64,000 nucleotides of DNA. Source: Uloborus plumipes. Its lineage: Eukaryota > Arthropoda > Arachnida > Araneae > Uloboridae. Location of the stretch: the NCBI GenBank assembly GCA_038373865.1, contig JAXGGA010001647.1, positions 62,001 to 126,000 of the forward strand. The letters are read 5' to 3'. This document shows positions 10,456 to 23,451 of this stretch, one piece after another; position 1 is the stretch's first letter, and every line of letters starts with the position of its first letter. A model generated the notes under the pieces. It saw only the letters and a list, made by a program, of their open reading frames with translations, made no database searches and was not told the origin of the DNA. The position numbers were made by a program, and so were the translations under genes.

Positions 10456-10930
10456 TTTTCTACTAATTTATTAATTACTCTTATTTACATTTTTAGTTTT
10501 ATGTATTTTTCAATTTATACATAAAAGAAAAATTGGATTTAAACATACAACTTGAACAATTTAATTTGTTAGTATCAAACATCATGCTTTATTAATCTTA
10601 AACTAAAAAAAAATCTATTTAAAAAATCGTGATTTCTATCAACCCTGTTCCAATGCTATGATTTAGCGTGTGAAATTTTTAAAAGTAAATTTCCAACTCT
10701 GTGTACAGCAAAAAAGAAAAAAATTGACAGTAAAAAATGTTTTAACAATATTTTGAAAGATTTTTATTCAAAAAACTATGTTCCTTGCATACCTGGTTAG
10801 TAATTCCGCTTTATTACCACTTGCTTTAGCTCCGAAAACTTTTAATTTGACTTTTAACGAGGAAACAGTCTCCTTTTCGTCAACCATACCATTTTTTAAG
10901 CTTTAAAATGTATTACGCTTGAGAAAGATC
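10456..10930. other. No gene seen; AT-rich
   Basis: AT-rich sequence without a supported feature. Confidence 0.45.
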
Positions 10931-10939
10931 AATTCTTAT

Positions 10940-11160
10940 AATTTATTAGTGTATCGCGTAATGAAAAAGCACTAGGCTCGAACTACAGGAAGGACACAAT
11001 CCCAGTTGTACGTGCCGCGCTCTCTGTCGGTAAAGTTTGTCCCAAGCATGCCCTATTGTGTTTGAACTCTCTAGAGATTCTTTCCATTCAAGGAGATTAT
11101 CTACCTCTGATAGACAAACTGAAGTTAGCAGCAACAATCGAAAATATTAAAGAAACTTAA
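10940..11160. other. GC-richer unique island, possible regulatory DNA
   Basis: A compositionally distinct patch ('gtgccgcgctctctgtcgg', 'aagcatgccctattgtg', 'gagattatctacctctgat'). A 63-aa minus-strand frame crosses it but has no domain or splice support. It could be a conserved noncoding element; no comparative evidence is available here. Confidence 0.25.
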
Positions 11161-12900
11161 CGAAGCCAGTACGCTGCATAATTTGGAATGAGACTATATG
11201 GCTTACAATTTCTCGTGAGTTATTAATATTTGACTTTTAATTTGCTGATACCAATATACAAAACGTAAAACACGCATTTAGTGATCAATTTAATGAAGCG
11301 AAATCTTCTATGATTAAAAATATTTGAAAATAAGTCTTTGGCAAACCTAAACCTTTTTTAGTGTTTTTCTTTCTTTCTTTTTTTTTTTTTTTTGGCTCAG
11401 AATCATATACAAGCGAACTAGAAAATCACAAGAGAATTTTTTTAATTCTAAATTCTCTTCAAGAAACTTTTTTTTAAATAAAATTCTACAACAAATGGCT
11501 TAACTGAAGTGACGCAAGAAAACTTAGCCCAGTTTTTATAAAATATCGAAAACTTTTATACAAGATAAGCGATTAACCATATTATTCATTCATTTATTTA
11601 TTTTTTCGTGACATATTTGAAATGCAACACAAATCCTCGAAATTTTAAACATTTGTGCATTTTGTCAACTTAGAGCAACAGCAGGACATTTTATTGTCAT
11701 TATCAGTTCGTTGTTTTGAAACGACTATTATATTAAAAATATACTAAAACGTTATCTAATTAAGCGAAAGTTGACCTCAAGTTTTTTAAGTAAAATAATA
11801 ATGTCTATTTAAATTAAAAATAATAGCACAAACAAACTAATGTAAAATTTTTATTCAATTAAAAAAGAAATTATTTAATATTAATATCAACACTTCAATG
11901 AATAATGGGAGTCATTAAAAATAATTTTAAGTAACAAAGTGAAATGCTTTTAATTGAATACGGAATCCCTTTGCAAAAAATATTTAAAAAATAATTTTTT
12001 TTTAATAATCAATAAGTTACCACAATAAACATAAAATTCAAATAAATTGTTCATTCTGCAACAGATTTAAAAACCAATCTACTATCTTAATCTATTTTCC
12101 AAAATTTATGGATTTTAAGCACCTATAAATGAAGCAAAACATCAAATTGAATAAAAAAAATCATTTCCAATATGCTTTTGGGAAAACCACTTATGAATAA
12201 AGAAATTCTATGTTTAGTGCTTTTAATAATGCTGATTTTTATTCCAGTTTTTAATGCGATAGGATTTAATATATTTTAAAATGTTACCCATTATTAAAAT
12301 AAATTCCGTGCTTGATTGAAAATTCTCGAAAACCGATTAAATTACTTTTTTTGGTGCCGCTCTTTTATATGAGTTAAGTATTTATGATTATCGCTTAAAA
12401 TTCATTCCATTAAAATGTTTGATAAAATGCTGTTTAACAATTCAAAGGAATTATCAATTTCAATTTCATAATATGTAGGTAATTTATTTTGATACTTAAA
12501 TAATACATGACAAAGTATAGGTATTAACATAATAGTAGAATAATATTTAATGAAAATACTTGAGTAAATTGGATGTTTGCTTTATTTCTTTAGTAAAGCA
12601 TCTTACGGCTTTAAGCTGACTTTCTACCAGTTCTTCAATACCACAAATATAATAACATTTCACTATAATTATTATAACGACAAACCCAAATTTAATAATC
12701 TTAATTATTATTTCTCTAACCTGTTTTCTTTACCACGCCAAAACTTTCTCATTTCTGTATCAAATTCCATGGTTTACCACTTATTTTAGAGCTCATCATG
12801 CCCTCTATTGATGAAATGTACCCACGGTTTAAAAAAAAAATGTTGCCAAAAAAAGTTTTTCTGCTGTTTTATTACGCACCACTTCAAAAAATAATACCGG
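11161..12900. other. No gene seen; very AT-rich
   Basis: Long A/T-dominated stretch with many homopolymers. The 70-aa plus-strand frame at 12577-12789 is rich in Phe, Asn and Tyr, as expected from AT-rich DNA, and is not a credible gene. Confidence 0.5.
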
Positions 12901-12914
12901 GAAACTAATATGCA

Positions 12915-12985
12915 GTGCCGTGGTGGCATAGAGCGCTGCATTAGAAACGTGTAGATCACAGGTTTGATTCTGCTGTGGGTTTTGT
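12915..12985 (+). repeat. Degenerate tRNA-like sequence (SINE head or tRNA relic)
   Basis: 'GTGGTGGCATAGAGCGCTGC' resembles an RNA polymerase III A box. 'CAGGTTTGATTCTGCTG' resembles a B box (GGTTCGANTCC) with its CpG decayed to TG, about 35-40 nt downstream. No clean cloverleaf can be drawn, so this is not a functional tRNA call. Confidence 0.5.
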
Positions 12986-13114
12986 CGCTTTTGGTTGACC
13001 TTTTTTTCTAATTTTGATAAAAATTTCCAAGAATATATAACCTAAACTTATTCAGAGATTTTGAACCCAAGTTTTCTATTACAGTAAAATTGGAAAACAA
13101 ACTGTTATTTAGCA

Positions 13115-13346
13115 TACCGTAAACTCGGGTTACTTGGACCCTAAGGGGTTACTTGAGCCCATTACAGTAAAATGATAAAATCTAGGTTTGGTACTTATTA
13201 GTTGAAGACTTGCACGTAGTTCCTCGTTTCTCCTCTAGGTAGAAGCACTCTGCAGTCTCTAATGCTAGTACCAAACCCAGATTTTATCATTTTACTGTGG
13301 GCTCAAGTAACCTTCTTGTGGGTTCAAGTAACCCGACTTTACGGTA
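13115..13346. mobile_element. MITE with iterated GGTTACTTG words (228 bp, TA-flanked)
   Basis: The element occupies 13117-13344 with TA on each side. The left end starts CCGTAAACTCGGGTTACTTG, and the right end on the minus strand starts CCGTAAAGTCGGGTTACTTG. A second 'GGTTACTTGAGCCC' word follows each terminus, and the symmetry continues inward through 'AGTAAAATGATAAAATCT'. It has no coding capacity. The TA target suggests the Tc1/mariner group. Confidence 0.85.
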
Positions 13347-13884
13347 ACTAATATTTCTTAAAGAGGCTTTTTTTCTTTGGTTGTTTCGATTATACTTTAG
13401 AAAAATGAATGAGTAAGGCACGATTTTGTTTTCTTTTGCATCAGCGAAATATAGCATCTCATCATGTGCCTATTTTTTTGAAAAAGTGCCGTTTAAATGA
13501 ATAGAATTTTTGAATTCGTGCTGCCTAGTGTGAAAACTACGTGAGAGTCGGCAAGTAATTAATATTAATGTTACAATAACATCTTTGTTGCATTGCTGAG
13601 GTCCACCGAACCTTGAGTCCTCCTCGCACAGCATACGTGTACACAGCATTAACTTAGTTTTTATGATTGTTTATTATACCTCCATTTCACTCATTTCTTA
13701 TTAAAATTCAATGATAATATGTGCTAAAGAATTATAAATACAAGATTTTTCACTAATTGATTCTTTATTGAAAGCCAAGCGCATGCACACATGTCAACAA
13801 AACATTGGAAAAGTTTATATACATCAAAAAATGGAAATATTTATGATTTACCCAATAAGTTTCAAATGTGATACGTATAGTTAT

Positions 13885-14165
13885 GTGCTGGCCTCCGTGT
13901 CTAGTGGTCAGAGAAATCTGACTCGGATGGAGTGGTCCCTTGTTCGAATCCCGGGTCGGACATGGATTTTCTTTCTCTCTCATGTACTCGTCCTTTCTTT
14001 GTGTGAATATGTTGCTGTGATGTGAAAAGTGGCTTACCGTATAAACGGGTCCTTATGGCATTTGTGTACTGTGGAAGTCAGACTTCACGTCAAATTACGG
14101 TACAGTTGGAAAGTGAAGCAGCGCAACCACAATGACCAGCCTGGCTAGCACAAGACAACATTAGC
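13885..14165 (+). mobile_element. tRNA-derived SINE-like element
   Basis: 'GTCTAGTGGTCAGAG' at about 13901-13915 resembles an A box. 'TTGTTCGAATCCCGGG' at about 13940-13956 contains a full B box (GTTCGAATCC). The head cannot be folded into a convincing tRNA (weak anticodon and T stems), but a short TCCG/CGGA acceptor-like pairing remains. A non-tRNA body follows to about 14165 ('...ccagcctggctagcacaagacaac'). No poly-A end or TSD was resolved, so the 3' limit is approximate. Two short opposite-strand frames over it are not genes. Confidence 0.65.
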
Positions 14166-14534
14166 AACATGTAGTTACGTGAACATATCTATTCAAGCAT
14201 AATGTACATTTTATTTTTCATTGTTCCGTTTATAAGCTACATTAGGATTGGTCCATTTGTTGTGATGAAACTTTTTCCATCTTTAGCAAGGTTTCGCGTT
14301 AGGAATCTTTCCAAAGTTGTTTTACGGAAATAAGAGTTAGAATATCAGGTGTGGTTTTTAACGGATATTTTTCACAACTCCTCTAGATGGGCCTACATCT
14401 TTGACAACTATTGAAAATTGAGTGTATCTTTTTGGTCAAATAAAAACTAACTGAATTCGTAAAACATTGTATTATATTAAATCAGATATTTACATGCCAG
14501 ACTTACAAAAAACAAATTTAACCAGCTTGGTTAG

Positions 14535-14760
14535 AAAGGACCACATAGGGCACTTGCCGAGTTAAATAGACGAATGTCCAACCGACTGATCGTTCAGCTG
14601 ATCGACGCCAGAGGTAGAATATTACCGTCCTTTATACATCTGTGAACATATGCTGCCCTCTGCCAACGGCGCATTTGCATATTGGAGCAAACAACAAGTT
14701 TTCTAGTGCCCGAAAAACTTTACCACCCAAAATCCACTCCCTTCCCTTTCATCATGATTT
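14535..14760. other. GC-richer unique island with octamer word
   Basis: Includes 'actgatcgttcagctgatcgacg', a CAGCTG E-box, and 'CATTTGCATAT', which contains the POU octamer ATTTGCAT. Composition differs from the surrounding AT-rich DNA. A 60-aa frame here has no support. Possible enhancer, by inference. Confidence 0.3.
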
Positions 14761-14824
14761 ACAATTTATATCGAATAGTTTTTGCCTTGGAAACATTTGT
14801 TGTCACCTGTATTCGTTCTCCTAA

Positions 14825-15540
14825 TAGTTTTTTTAAGCAATAGGTCCAATCAAAAAACATTTTTTTTTCAAATGAACTAAACATCTTAATCCCATTCATC
14901 ATTTTTCATTGGAAACTTTTTCATTTTATTTTGAGTAGTTTAAGAATGTTAAAGGTTTCAACGGTTTAATATAAATCCTAATCTAACATACTGTTGACTT
15001 TGAAAAAAAAAACACTTCCAATTGGGGAAATGTGCATGAGAAAAAATCTATATGTTTGATTTTTTTCTCTGCATCAGACAAAGAAGCAAAATCTAAGTTT
15101 GGGAATGAATCATTTTATCAAATGGCTTTTTTTTTATACGAAATTACTCAGCCACTTTATTCTTTTTTTACTGCCTTTGACATAGTGAAAAAGTATTATA
15201 ATGGGGCAAAAAATTGTCCCTTAAGTTTCGGCTTAAAATTCCATTTCACTCACCTCCGAATGAATGTTTTTTTTTTCCTATTTGCACCTGCGAACGTATG
15301 AAAAACCGAAACATCTATTTTTCTCTTGAAGTCTGTATGTTGACGCATGTCTGAACCATAAGTGTATAGATTTGTGTATCAAAAGAATGACATTCGTTTT
15401 TAAAGCCTTATACAAAAGTTTTAAAGCAAAACAGCTTAAATATGTTGACTTATTTTATCTTGGACATTATTAATAAACACAAGTTCAGCATTATTTCCTG
15501 AAAAAATGCTTTAAATATTTTTAAGTATTTTATTCTTTAC
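14825..15540. other. No gene seen; AT-rich
   Basis: Contains an 89-aa plus-strand open frame (15032-15301) rich in Phe with no recognisable domain. No splice signals or repeat partners. Confidence 0.45.
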
Positions 15541-16660
15541 AAAATGGCGTGGGTGGCCCACTTACCCCTAGGAAGGGGTAAGTGGGCCATTTATTTTCAT
15601 TTAAAGTGAGCATATCTAAAAAAGAGGTTTGCATGTCCTACCTGATAAAGTATGTAACATTTTAGTAGGAAATACTGTTTTGTAAATGTATCCATTAACG
15701 AAATATCTACTTACATTCAAATAGTGTATGACAGAAAATTATAAAGCGGAATACAAAACAATTGTGTCTGTGAAATTCATTAAAAGCCGTTAGGCATATT
15801 TTTTGCTTTTACATATAAATTAGTGTTGAACAAGCATAATAGAGTCGATTAAGATCAATTTTTGTCAAATAAGAAAAAATATATAGGTTGAAAAAAAAAA
15901 GGAAACACTTAATGGCAGCGTCTATTTGAAGTTTTCTGAGGGAGAAACATTATCATTTCATCCTCAGTTATAATTCTAACATCACCTACATCAAACCAAT
16001 AAAAAGTGTAGTTTTGTTTCTTTTGTATTTTTTTCATTTGTATCATATTTTAAAATTAGGCCTTCATATTACTTTATAGTTTTCTTTTACACAAGTTTCA
16101 CAAATACATAGTTACTAGCTTTTGCAGTTTTTGTAGCTGAACCATCAATTTCTTTCTCCATAATTATCTTTCTTTTCATCGTAGAAATTGCTTTATAAAA
16201 ACTGCTTTTAATTTCGAAATCATCATTGTTATGAGGGGGACCACTTACACCATAGTGAGGGGCCCACTTACCCTAATAGAGAAAAACTACGGGGTAAGTC
16301 GGCCCCCACCCCTTAAACACATATTAATAATATTTTGCATAAAAATTCTTATTGCAATGTGTACTTTAGGTTAAACCCTACAAGAAAACTTGATGAACAT
16401 AGAAAAAATAATAAAAACTAACATTGAAAAACTTCTTAGAAAAATGTTGCTTGAACTCGGAAAAAAAAAAAATTTTGAAAATTTTTTTGACATAAATTAT
16501 ATAATCCAAAAATGTCTTACATGAAACCCAAATATATGCAAAAGCAATCACTGTGATCGAATTTGACATGATCAGTACAAAAAAGGATAAAAACCATACG
16601 CGCATTTCAGTTTTAAGGGGGGTGGCCCACTTACCCGAACCAACCCTACATGTTTTTTTA
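15541..16660. mobile_element. Probable DNA element with iterated GGTAAGTGGGCC words
   Basis: The word GGGTAAGTGGGCC or its complement occurs at about 15555, 15575, 16233 (variant), 16260, 16292 (variant) and 16622, on both strands, near the two edges of a 1.1-kb AT-rich interval. A short palindrome at 15555-15590 (GGCCCACTTACCCC, small loop, then GGGGTAAGTGGGCC) marks the left edge. The right edge on the minus strand reads 'gggttggttcgggtaagtgg'. The architecture resembles the element at 40135-41839. Exact ends and target duplication are unresolved. Confidence 0.55.
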
Positions 16661-16868
16661 CCCTAAAAAAAAACATTTTCGCAAATTATTTCTCAAAATG
16701 TACTCTATGCAATAGGTTTCAAATTAATGTATCCATATATTTATTTCTTTAATCAAAATTTTTCATAACACAGTTGAGCTTTTATTGAAAAAATCACTCA
16801 ATCACTAATGTCTGTAGCTTTAAAGTGTAAGTCGCAGCTTATTTAGCATATAAAATGATGCCTGTCAA

Positions 16869-17507
16869 TCCGTATAAATAAAACAGAGAATATATTAATA
16901 TGTGTGTACCTTATACAAATCCACAGTTTACGTTGGATCTGGAAGAGATTTCGCAGGGATATACTTGGGCACCCAGGAAGGATCATAGGGTGGTTTTTGA
17001 GCGGAAAAAAGTACCGATCCGTTGGAATTTCGAATAAAAGACTTCAAAATGCCTCTATCTAGTGAAATACTTATCGCATCTTCTCGATCTTTGTCTCATT
17101 AGAAAGAACGCAAAAAATACCTGTTAGGAAAGTTTCTTTCCAAAGGTTTTCAAAACCACTAATCGATATCCCTACCCTGAAGAAAGATACGGGCATTTGA
17201 AAATTTGGAAATATCCATTTTAAATTGGATTTATAAAAATCATCTGCAGGCGTGAAAGAAATTAAATAGCGTGAAATAAATTATAGATAACAAAAATGTA
17301 TTGCAAATTTGATCTTGAACATAAACAAATAAAATTCTTGCTATTGCTTTTCCTGTAGCGGGATTTAAAACTTTTTTGGTGATTGATTCATTTTTCGTAC
17401 TGCGCAAAATGTCGACTTTAATCTAATCGGAACTTTTATAGATACACGTTACTTGACATAAATTTTATTCTCAAGGTATACCGGGCGGAGCCGGGCCACG
17501 CAGTTAG
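16869..17507 (+). mobile_element. Non-autonomous Helitron (639 bp)
   Basis: The 5' end is A|TCCGTATAAATAAAACAGAG. The 3' end is a GC hairpin (CCGGGCGGAGCCGGG, about 17481-17495) followed by CCACGCAGTTAG|T. Helitrons insert between A and T, start with TC, and end in CTRR behind a hairpin; the final TTAG here is a variant. The interior has no Rep/helicase. There are no inverted repeats or target duplication, as expected for the class. Confidence 0.75.
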
Positions 17508-20500
17508 TAATAAATAAAAATGGCAAAGCAGAAAGAAAATATGATATGCACATGTTTAAAGATTATTTTTTAATTGAAAATTAGCTTACTTTGACACACA
17601 ACATTTTTTACCTAATGGACATTTATTTTACATAAAAAACTATTCACCACACACACACCGTCTTCTGGAACGAATCATGTACGGATAGCGAGATTCCCCC
17701 CTATTTGAAATAATCAGGAATTTCACTCAATTGAGAAGAACAACTAGTTTGTATTAGAAAATAGATCATGATAGCCAAGATAGATTGGCTCGTTTAGTGC
17801 CTAGATAGGCTCGTCAGAGAAAAACTTTGTGTAATGGCTTAGTACCTTATATTCTACTCTAAAACAAAAACAAGAGGCTTTATGCGATTTGTTTTCTTGT
17901 TTTCGTTTACAGTATCATATTTTTTTAACCGCTCAATGTAATTTACATTTAAAACAAATCATAAATTTGATGCTCTTTACGTACGCAAGAATTGGACAAA
18001 AAAAAAAAAACTCTTTGTTTCATACAAATGCAATGTGTTATTATTAATGACATTTTAGGTTGCTTTTCAAGAAAATTACTGTTTTTTAAATCTCTGAATT
18101 TCAAACAGAAGTAATGTATTTTTAAAAGAAATTTAACACACAAAAGATTTTTAAACATGTTGCATGTAAATGATCTACACTTCTTTTCTTTCTCGAATTA
18201 AAGATATAACAAGTTAATTATGAGCCGTTTGCAAAATTAACAAATTCAATTTAAAATTTAGAATTTGTAATAGTGCATCAATAGTGCAATTTTCGGAAGT
18301 TTATATTCTTTTTTAGTCTATTTGGGATTTTCGATGTTCTTTTGTATGAATTTGTAGATGTTTAAAAGCAAGCACAGATAATGAAGCAATACTGTGTAAA
18401 AAGCTGAAAACAATAAAGAAACTCAAGATTACGTATTGAAAATTTATTTCTTCATTATTTTACAATTTTATAAGCTTCGAATCAAACCCACGTTTTGATT
18501 GATTATAAATATTTGTACAACACAGCCTGACGTCATCCGTCTGTAAGATGAAATCTCTTTTCTCTCCTCCGAGTTATATAGCTCAAGAACTTTCGACTGA
18601 AGGAATTAAAAGCTCAACAACAAATGAACTTAGAAGAAAAGACACAATTTTTTATATAGTATATGTATATACATACATACATGCATATGAATACTTACAT
18701 TACAAAATGTACTAATTTTCTTAACATTGTTTTAGTTCAAATGCAAAAGGATTTGTAGATTTAGTAATTGCCCAAAGGATTTTAAGCAGGAATTCGTGAA
18801 ACAATACCTTTGTCAATGACTACAAGTAAACGTGTCAGAGTAGGGTTTCTTTTGAAGATTTTTTTTAACATGTACTGCGTTAGACTGTATAAAAATGTTG
18901 AACTTTTTTCTTCATTAATAAATTTAATAACTACCAAAACTTTTCAATTCAGTGCTTTAAAATATTAACATTTTTTCAGAAAACTATTTTTAAACGCGGT
19001 ATAAATATACTGAATAAAACTTTTAAAAAGCAGTCGAATTTTACTTTTTCTAGTTACTTTTCATTTTTATGGGATGTTTTTTTTTTTTTTTTCAGTGGCA
19101 AAAGAAAATGAGTTTGTTCGCTATTTTAAAAACAAAATGGGAATAACACATATACCAAATTTATATTCACTTTCCTTACGTCACCTTTGCGTTTACATGC
19201 TGCTTTAATTTTTTTCAGCTTTTTTAAATCATTTTGTTCTTAAAAAGACATGTAAAACCCTAAGTTTTTTTATGCATGTCATTTTAAATAAGTACCAAAA
19301 TGACTGATACTTAGTGCTTCTTTTTGAAGTCATTTTAGTTACTGGTAAACAAAGTAATATGTTCGAGAAAATTTAGGTTTATATTATTTCAAAATGCTAC
19401 ATCAACATTCATTTTAAGAAGCTGTAGAAATTTATAAGGGTATATTAAAGATCTTAGTTTATTTCTAAAATTGCAACATTTTATAATAAACTGAAAATCT
19501 CTGACATTAATATCTGAAAAAATGGTTTTTACTTGAACAAGTGCATTGTGAACATTATCGCACTATTTGCTCATTTGACCCAGTTTCCCCCAGTTTTGCC
19601 ACAAAGTTCACAACTGATGATACTGTTAAATGATATATTGTACACAAACAAACATTAGTAATTTATCATAATGCAATTGAAAGTAAAAGGTCATTATTAT
19701 ACATAGTTTTATTCAAAAATATAGTTGTCTGTTTTTGATAACTGTTACATACATATTTATGCAAGCCGACCAGTGCAGTTCAAGTTTTAGTCTCTTTCAT
19801 GAAATTTTAAATGGGAGTAAAAAAATAAGGAAAATTCATTTGTGATTGATATATGATATAAACTTAAATCTTAATTGGGTTTAAGCAACATGTGTGATTT
19901 TTTTTTTTCGCTCCGTAAAAATTATAAGCGATGTAATGAATTTTTTGCTTTTCAGCTGCCTTTAACGAATTTTACTTTTGCTTTAAATCATTAAAAAAAA
20001 TGTGAAAAAAAATTATAAGCACATACATGAGAGACTTATTCAGTTTGTTATTTTACAGCGTTTATAATGATCTTATAATTACAAAATGTAAACTTTTAAC
20101 ACAAAAAAAAAGTCAAAAGCATTCATGTAAAATCACTGACAAATTTTCAATATCTAGTGAACTCTGTTTTTAATTAAAAAAGAACGGCTCCTTAGAATAT
20201 AATATTGCAAATTAATTGCATTTTTCAAATAGAAAAAAACCCTACTACAGGATTTAACCGCAAAGTTCGTCGCTTTGTGTAGGTTTCCTTGAACGTAATT
20301 TTTTGAACATTTTAAAATTGATGCGTAATTTTAAATTTAAAAGAAAATATTTAAAATTCTCAAAATAATAATAATAATAATAATAAAGTTTAAAAAATGT
20401 GTACCAGATTCATAACTCAAAGAAATGTAATTATTTCGCAATATAATTAGAGTACACATTATATTTGACTTGCTTATTTTCGGGAAAAAGAGACGTTTTT

Positions 20501-20730
20501 GGCCACATGTTTAGCTTCACTAAAGCATAAAATTAGATAGACTATGAAACACGTGTTAAAAAACAAATAAAACAATCAAACACATTTTTGATCGAACAAT
20601 GTTGAAGAATAAAATTAAACTAAAATACAAACATGACACACTTCAATCATTTCGCGACTAAATACAGAGATCCACAAAATAAACAATATATAAATATTCA
20701 TGTTTATGTACAAACGGTGAAACAAAATGT
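17508..20730. other. No gene seen; AT-rich with simple repeats
   Basis: Mostly AT-rich unique sequence. It includes a TA/TACA-rich patch at about 18650-18690, an (ATA/AAT)n run at about 20366-20386 and many homopolymers. No credible exon, RNA gene or bounded transposon. A degenerate 'gacccagtttcccccagttttgcc' word near 19578 resembles words in the 39.6-kb region. Confidence 0.45.
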
Positions 20731-20739
20731 TATACTAAA

Positions 20740-21005
20740 GATACTCTGGGCACCACTTTCCCACCAACACTGTTGGAGGTAGTGAAAGGTAATAAAATCT
20801 TTAACAAACTTTAAACAAATCTCTATGTCATGACGAGTCACAACGGGCAACTAGTTAATCCAACACGAGCGATGACTGTTCGCTCCTCAGGCACGTACAA
20901 GATTTCACCATAAAATCGAATCGGAAAATGTCACTTTCACCAGATTTCGCCCTTTTCTGGAGGAAGTCATCTTCGACGGCGCTGCTTGAAATTTACAGAG
21001 AATAA
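20740..21005. other. GC-richer unique island, possible regulatory DNA
   Basis: A distinct patch with 'gggcaccactttcccaccaac', 'catgacgagtcacaacgggc', 'gttaatccaacacgagcgatgac' and 'cgacggcgctgcttg'. No open frame of interest. Regulatory role is inferred from composition only. Confidence 0.25.
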
Positions 21006-21209
21006 ATCTTGATTCTCATCGCCAAAAAAGTAGCACAGGGTCGGAAAATAATCTTATTTTCAATCCGAAAAATAGCAAATACGCTACTGCAGGAAAAATT
21101 AAATGAAAGTGAGTTAAAACTAGAGTTCAATTGTGTTCATTTAAAAGAAGTCAAAAGTGCTAAATTTTTTCGATTATTTACATCTAACGACATATTTTGT
21201 GCTTCATAG

Positions 21210-22425
21210 GAACTTCTGAATTAGTTGCTTTTAAAATTACAAAGGAAAAATCCTCTAATAAAAGTAAATGATTAATTATTTCTAAGATGAGGTCATAAGG
21301 CAAAAATTAGCTTTTCTAAAAAATAAACGACGGTTATTCTTTAGTTTGAATATAGATTTATTTTAGCTGTTATTGTTAAAATAATTATGAAAAGAATTTA
21401 AAAATATATTTAACTCCTAATAATTATTTCATGTTTACTTGAAAAAACCTAATTGCTGAGATTTTTCCTGTTCTTTTATTCATATTCAGTACATTATTTT
21501 TAAGCTGCTACTTATTATCATTAAAATATGTTATACACGAATCTGAAAATTGTTTTTATTACAAAGTTTTAAATATATTTTTTTTTTATCTCAATGAACG
21601 TTTAAATTCTACTACATGTTTCAATGGATGACATAGATAATATCACTCAAGTGTTTTTATTAATGTAATTTAAAACAAAATACCGATTAAATGGTATAAA
21701 GTTTCAACCAATTTTGAAGCAGAAGTTCAAACTACTTTAACAAAAAAGTGTATAAACTTTCATTAAAGTTTAATTTGATTATGTAGTTCATTAATAATCG
21801 CAATTAAATTAGTGTCCAATACTCATTCCTTTTCGTTTCATTCTCTTAAATATTTTCATTCACTTTCGACAAATTTGTGCCCAAGCACAAAGGTGAAGAA
21901 TAATTTTAAGAAGGAAACCTTCGTTAAACAATAAGTATCTAAAATCCACTTTGGAAAAAACGTAGTTAATGATATCCAAACTCTGTCGTAGCAAAAAATG
22001 TCATAATATTATCAAACAACAAAAAGTTGATCTTAAGACCAAAAAATTCAAACTCTTGCCTTTAAATTTACGAGTCTGCCTCAAAACTATATGGCACAAG
22101 CATCACTCTTGAAAAAAAAAAATACTCAAATGCCTTACTTTTGAAACTAATTTTGAACAATTTTTCATAATACTTAAGTTCCTCTTATTTGCATTTATGT
22201 TTTTAAATTTAGATTTTCCATATATTTATTTAAAGTGAACTGAAATAAGAAGTTTTATGTATACGAACTTAATTTCGCCAATGAATTAATAAAAAGATTT
22301 TACATCACAGATGGAGATTATCAAAGATCAATGCAATTGATTCAATTTTTCAGCTTTTGTTTTTCTCAACTTGCAAAATTAACTTTTTAATAAAAAGGAA
22401 ATAAAAGTACTACTCATTTAAAATT
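21210..22425. other. No gene seen; very AT-rich
   Basis: Homopolymer-rich sequence without a supported feature. Confidence 0.45.
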
Positions 22426-22429
22426 TAAT

Positions 22430-22860
22430 ATGCATGATTTCTCACCCTCTTCACTATGTGGAACTGAAAGTGCTAAAGCTCGAATGATGAGAACCAGGAT
22501 TTATTCCATTTATCTTCCCAGGGCACGCCAGATGATTAGTAAACAAGTGTCCATGAAATTGGTAAAAAAGAAAGTACGTTTCTTTATACTTTTTCTGCAT
22601 TATAAGCGTAGAGAGAGATAAACTAACGGTTAAAAAGTTAGAACGTCGGTCTCTTCGAAAGGGAGTCCCGCGTAAAGTAAACTTGGGGAGTTTGGGGAAA
22701 ATCCTCTCGTCCCCTCCTATCACATTGTCTTGTGTCTGTCTGTCTGTTCATCATCAGACTCTGACGTCTTCATCATCGTGGGAACATTCAGAGGAAATCC
22801 GACAGGGTTCGACTTCCTGATGTTCCAAGAAGTTTATTTCTGTAGAAAGAAAGAGGGAAA
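22430..22860. other. GC-richer island, possible regulatory DNA
   Basis: Contains 'gaaccaggatttattccat', 'cccagggcacgccagatgat', a short CTGT run (22734-22747) and 'tctgacgtcttcatcatcg'. Opposite-strand short frames (63 and 89 aa) show no domain. It may be a conserved noncoding element or an old repeat. Confidence 0.25.
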
Positions 22861-23099
22861 TTATTAGATACACTGTGATTTTGTATAATTTTCTAGACCA
22901 AAACAGTTTTAGAACAATGAATACAAGTTGACCAGATAAAAATGGCCCAATGAAAAACAGTTAAAACTCGAAAACATTGGCATATGAATCGCTCACATTT
23001 TAGGAGAAAGCAATAATAACAAAAACATTTGGGATTCACGTGTTATCTTTTTTTCCTTCTTTGCAGGTGCATTCAAAATGTCAAATTATACCATTCCTG

Positions 23100-23451
23100 C
23101 ACTGTTAAAAAATAACGTTGTTTTTACAGTATAATAAAGATAATTACATGTATATAGTAATAAACTGTAAAATTACTACTTTTACAGTACTAACCTGCAG
23201 AATTGCTAATTTTACAGTTTATTACCGTGCATTTTAGTTTTAAACTGGAACCTCTGCTTCCAGTATTATACAGTTTTTACAGTATAATGCAACTAAACTT
23301 TACGGCAGTAAACTGCAAAATTGCTATCTTTGCAGTAAGAACCTTTAAAATTGCTAGTTTTACAGTTTATTACTGTGCATTTTACAGTTTTAAATTGGAG
23401 TCTCGGCTGCCAGTTTTATACTGTCAAAACAACCGTTCATTTTTGGCAGTG
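23100..23451. mobile_element. MITE-like element with two internal 155-bp tandem units
   Basis: The left end CACTGTTAAAAAATAACGTT and the right end on the minus strand CACTGCCAAAAATGAACGGT are imperfect inverted repeats that continue into TTGTTTTnACAGTATAA. Between them two tandem units of about 155 bp repeat 'AGTAAACTG.AAAATT.CT', 'TTTTACAGTTTATTAC.GTGCATTTTA' and 'CTGCCAG/TTCCAG'. A 124-aa open frame reads through both units and is repetitive, so I do not call it a gene. Target duplication unclear. Confidence 0.7.

Noticed and set aside
13888..13962. Functional tRNA gene
   Set aside because: A good B box is present, but stems do not pair into a cloverleaf and a long non-tRNA body follows, so a SINE is more likely.
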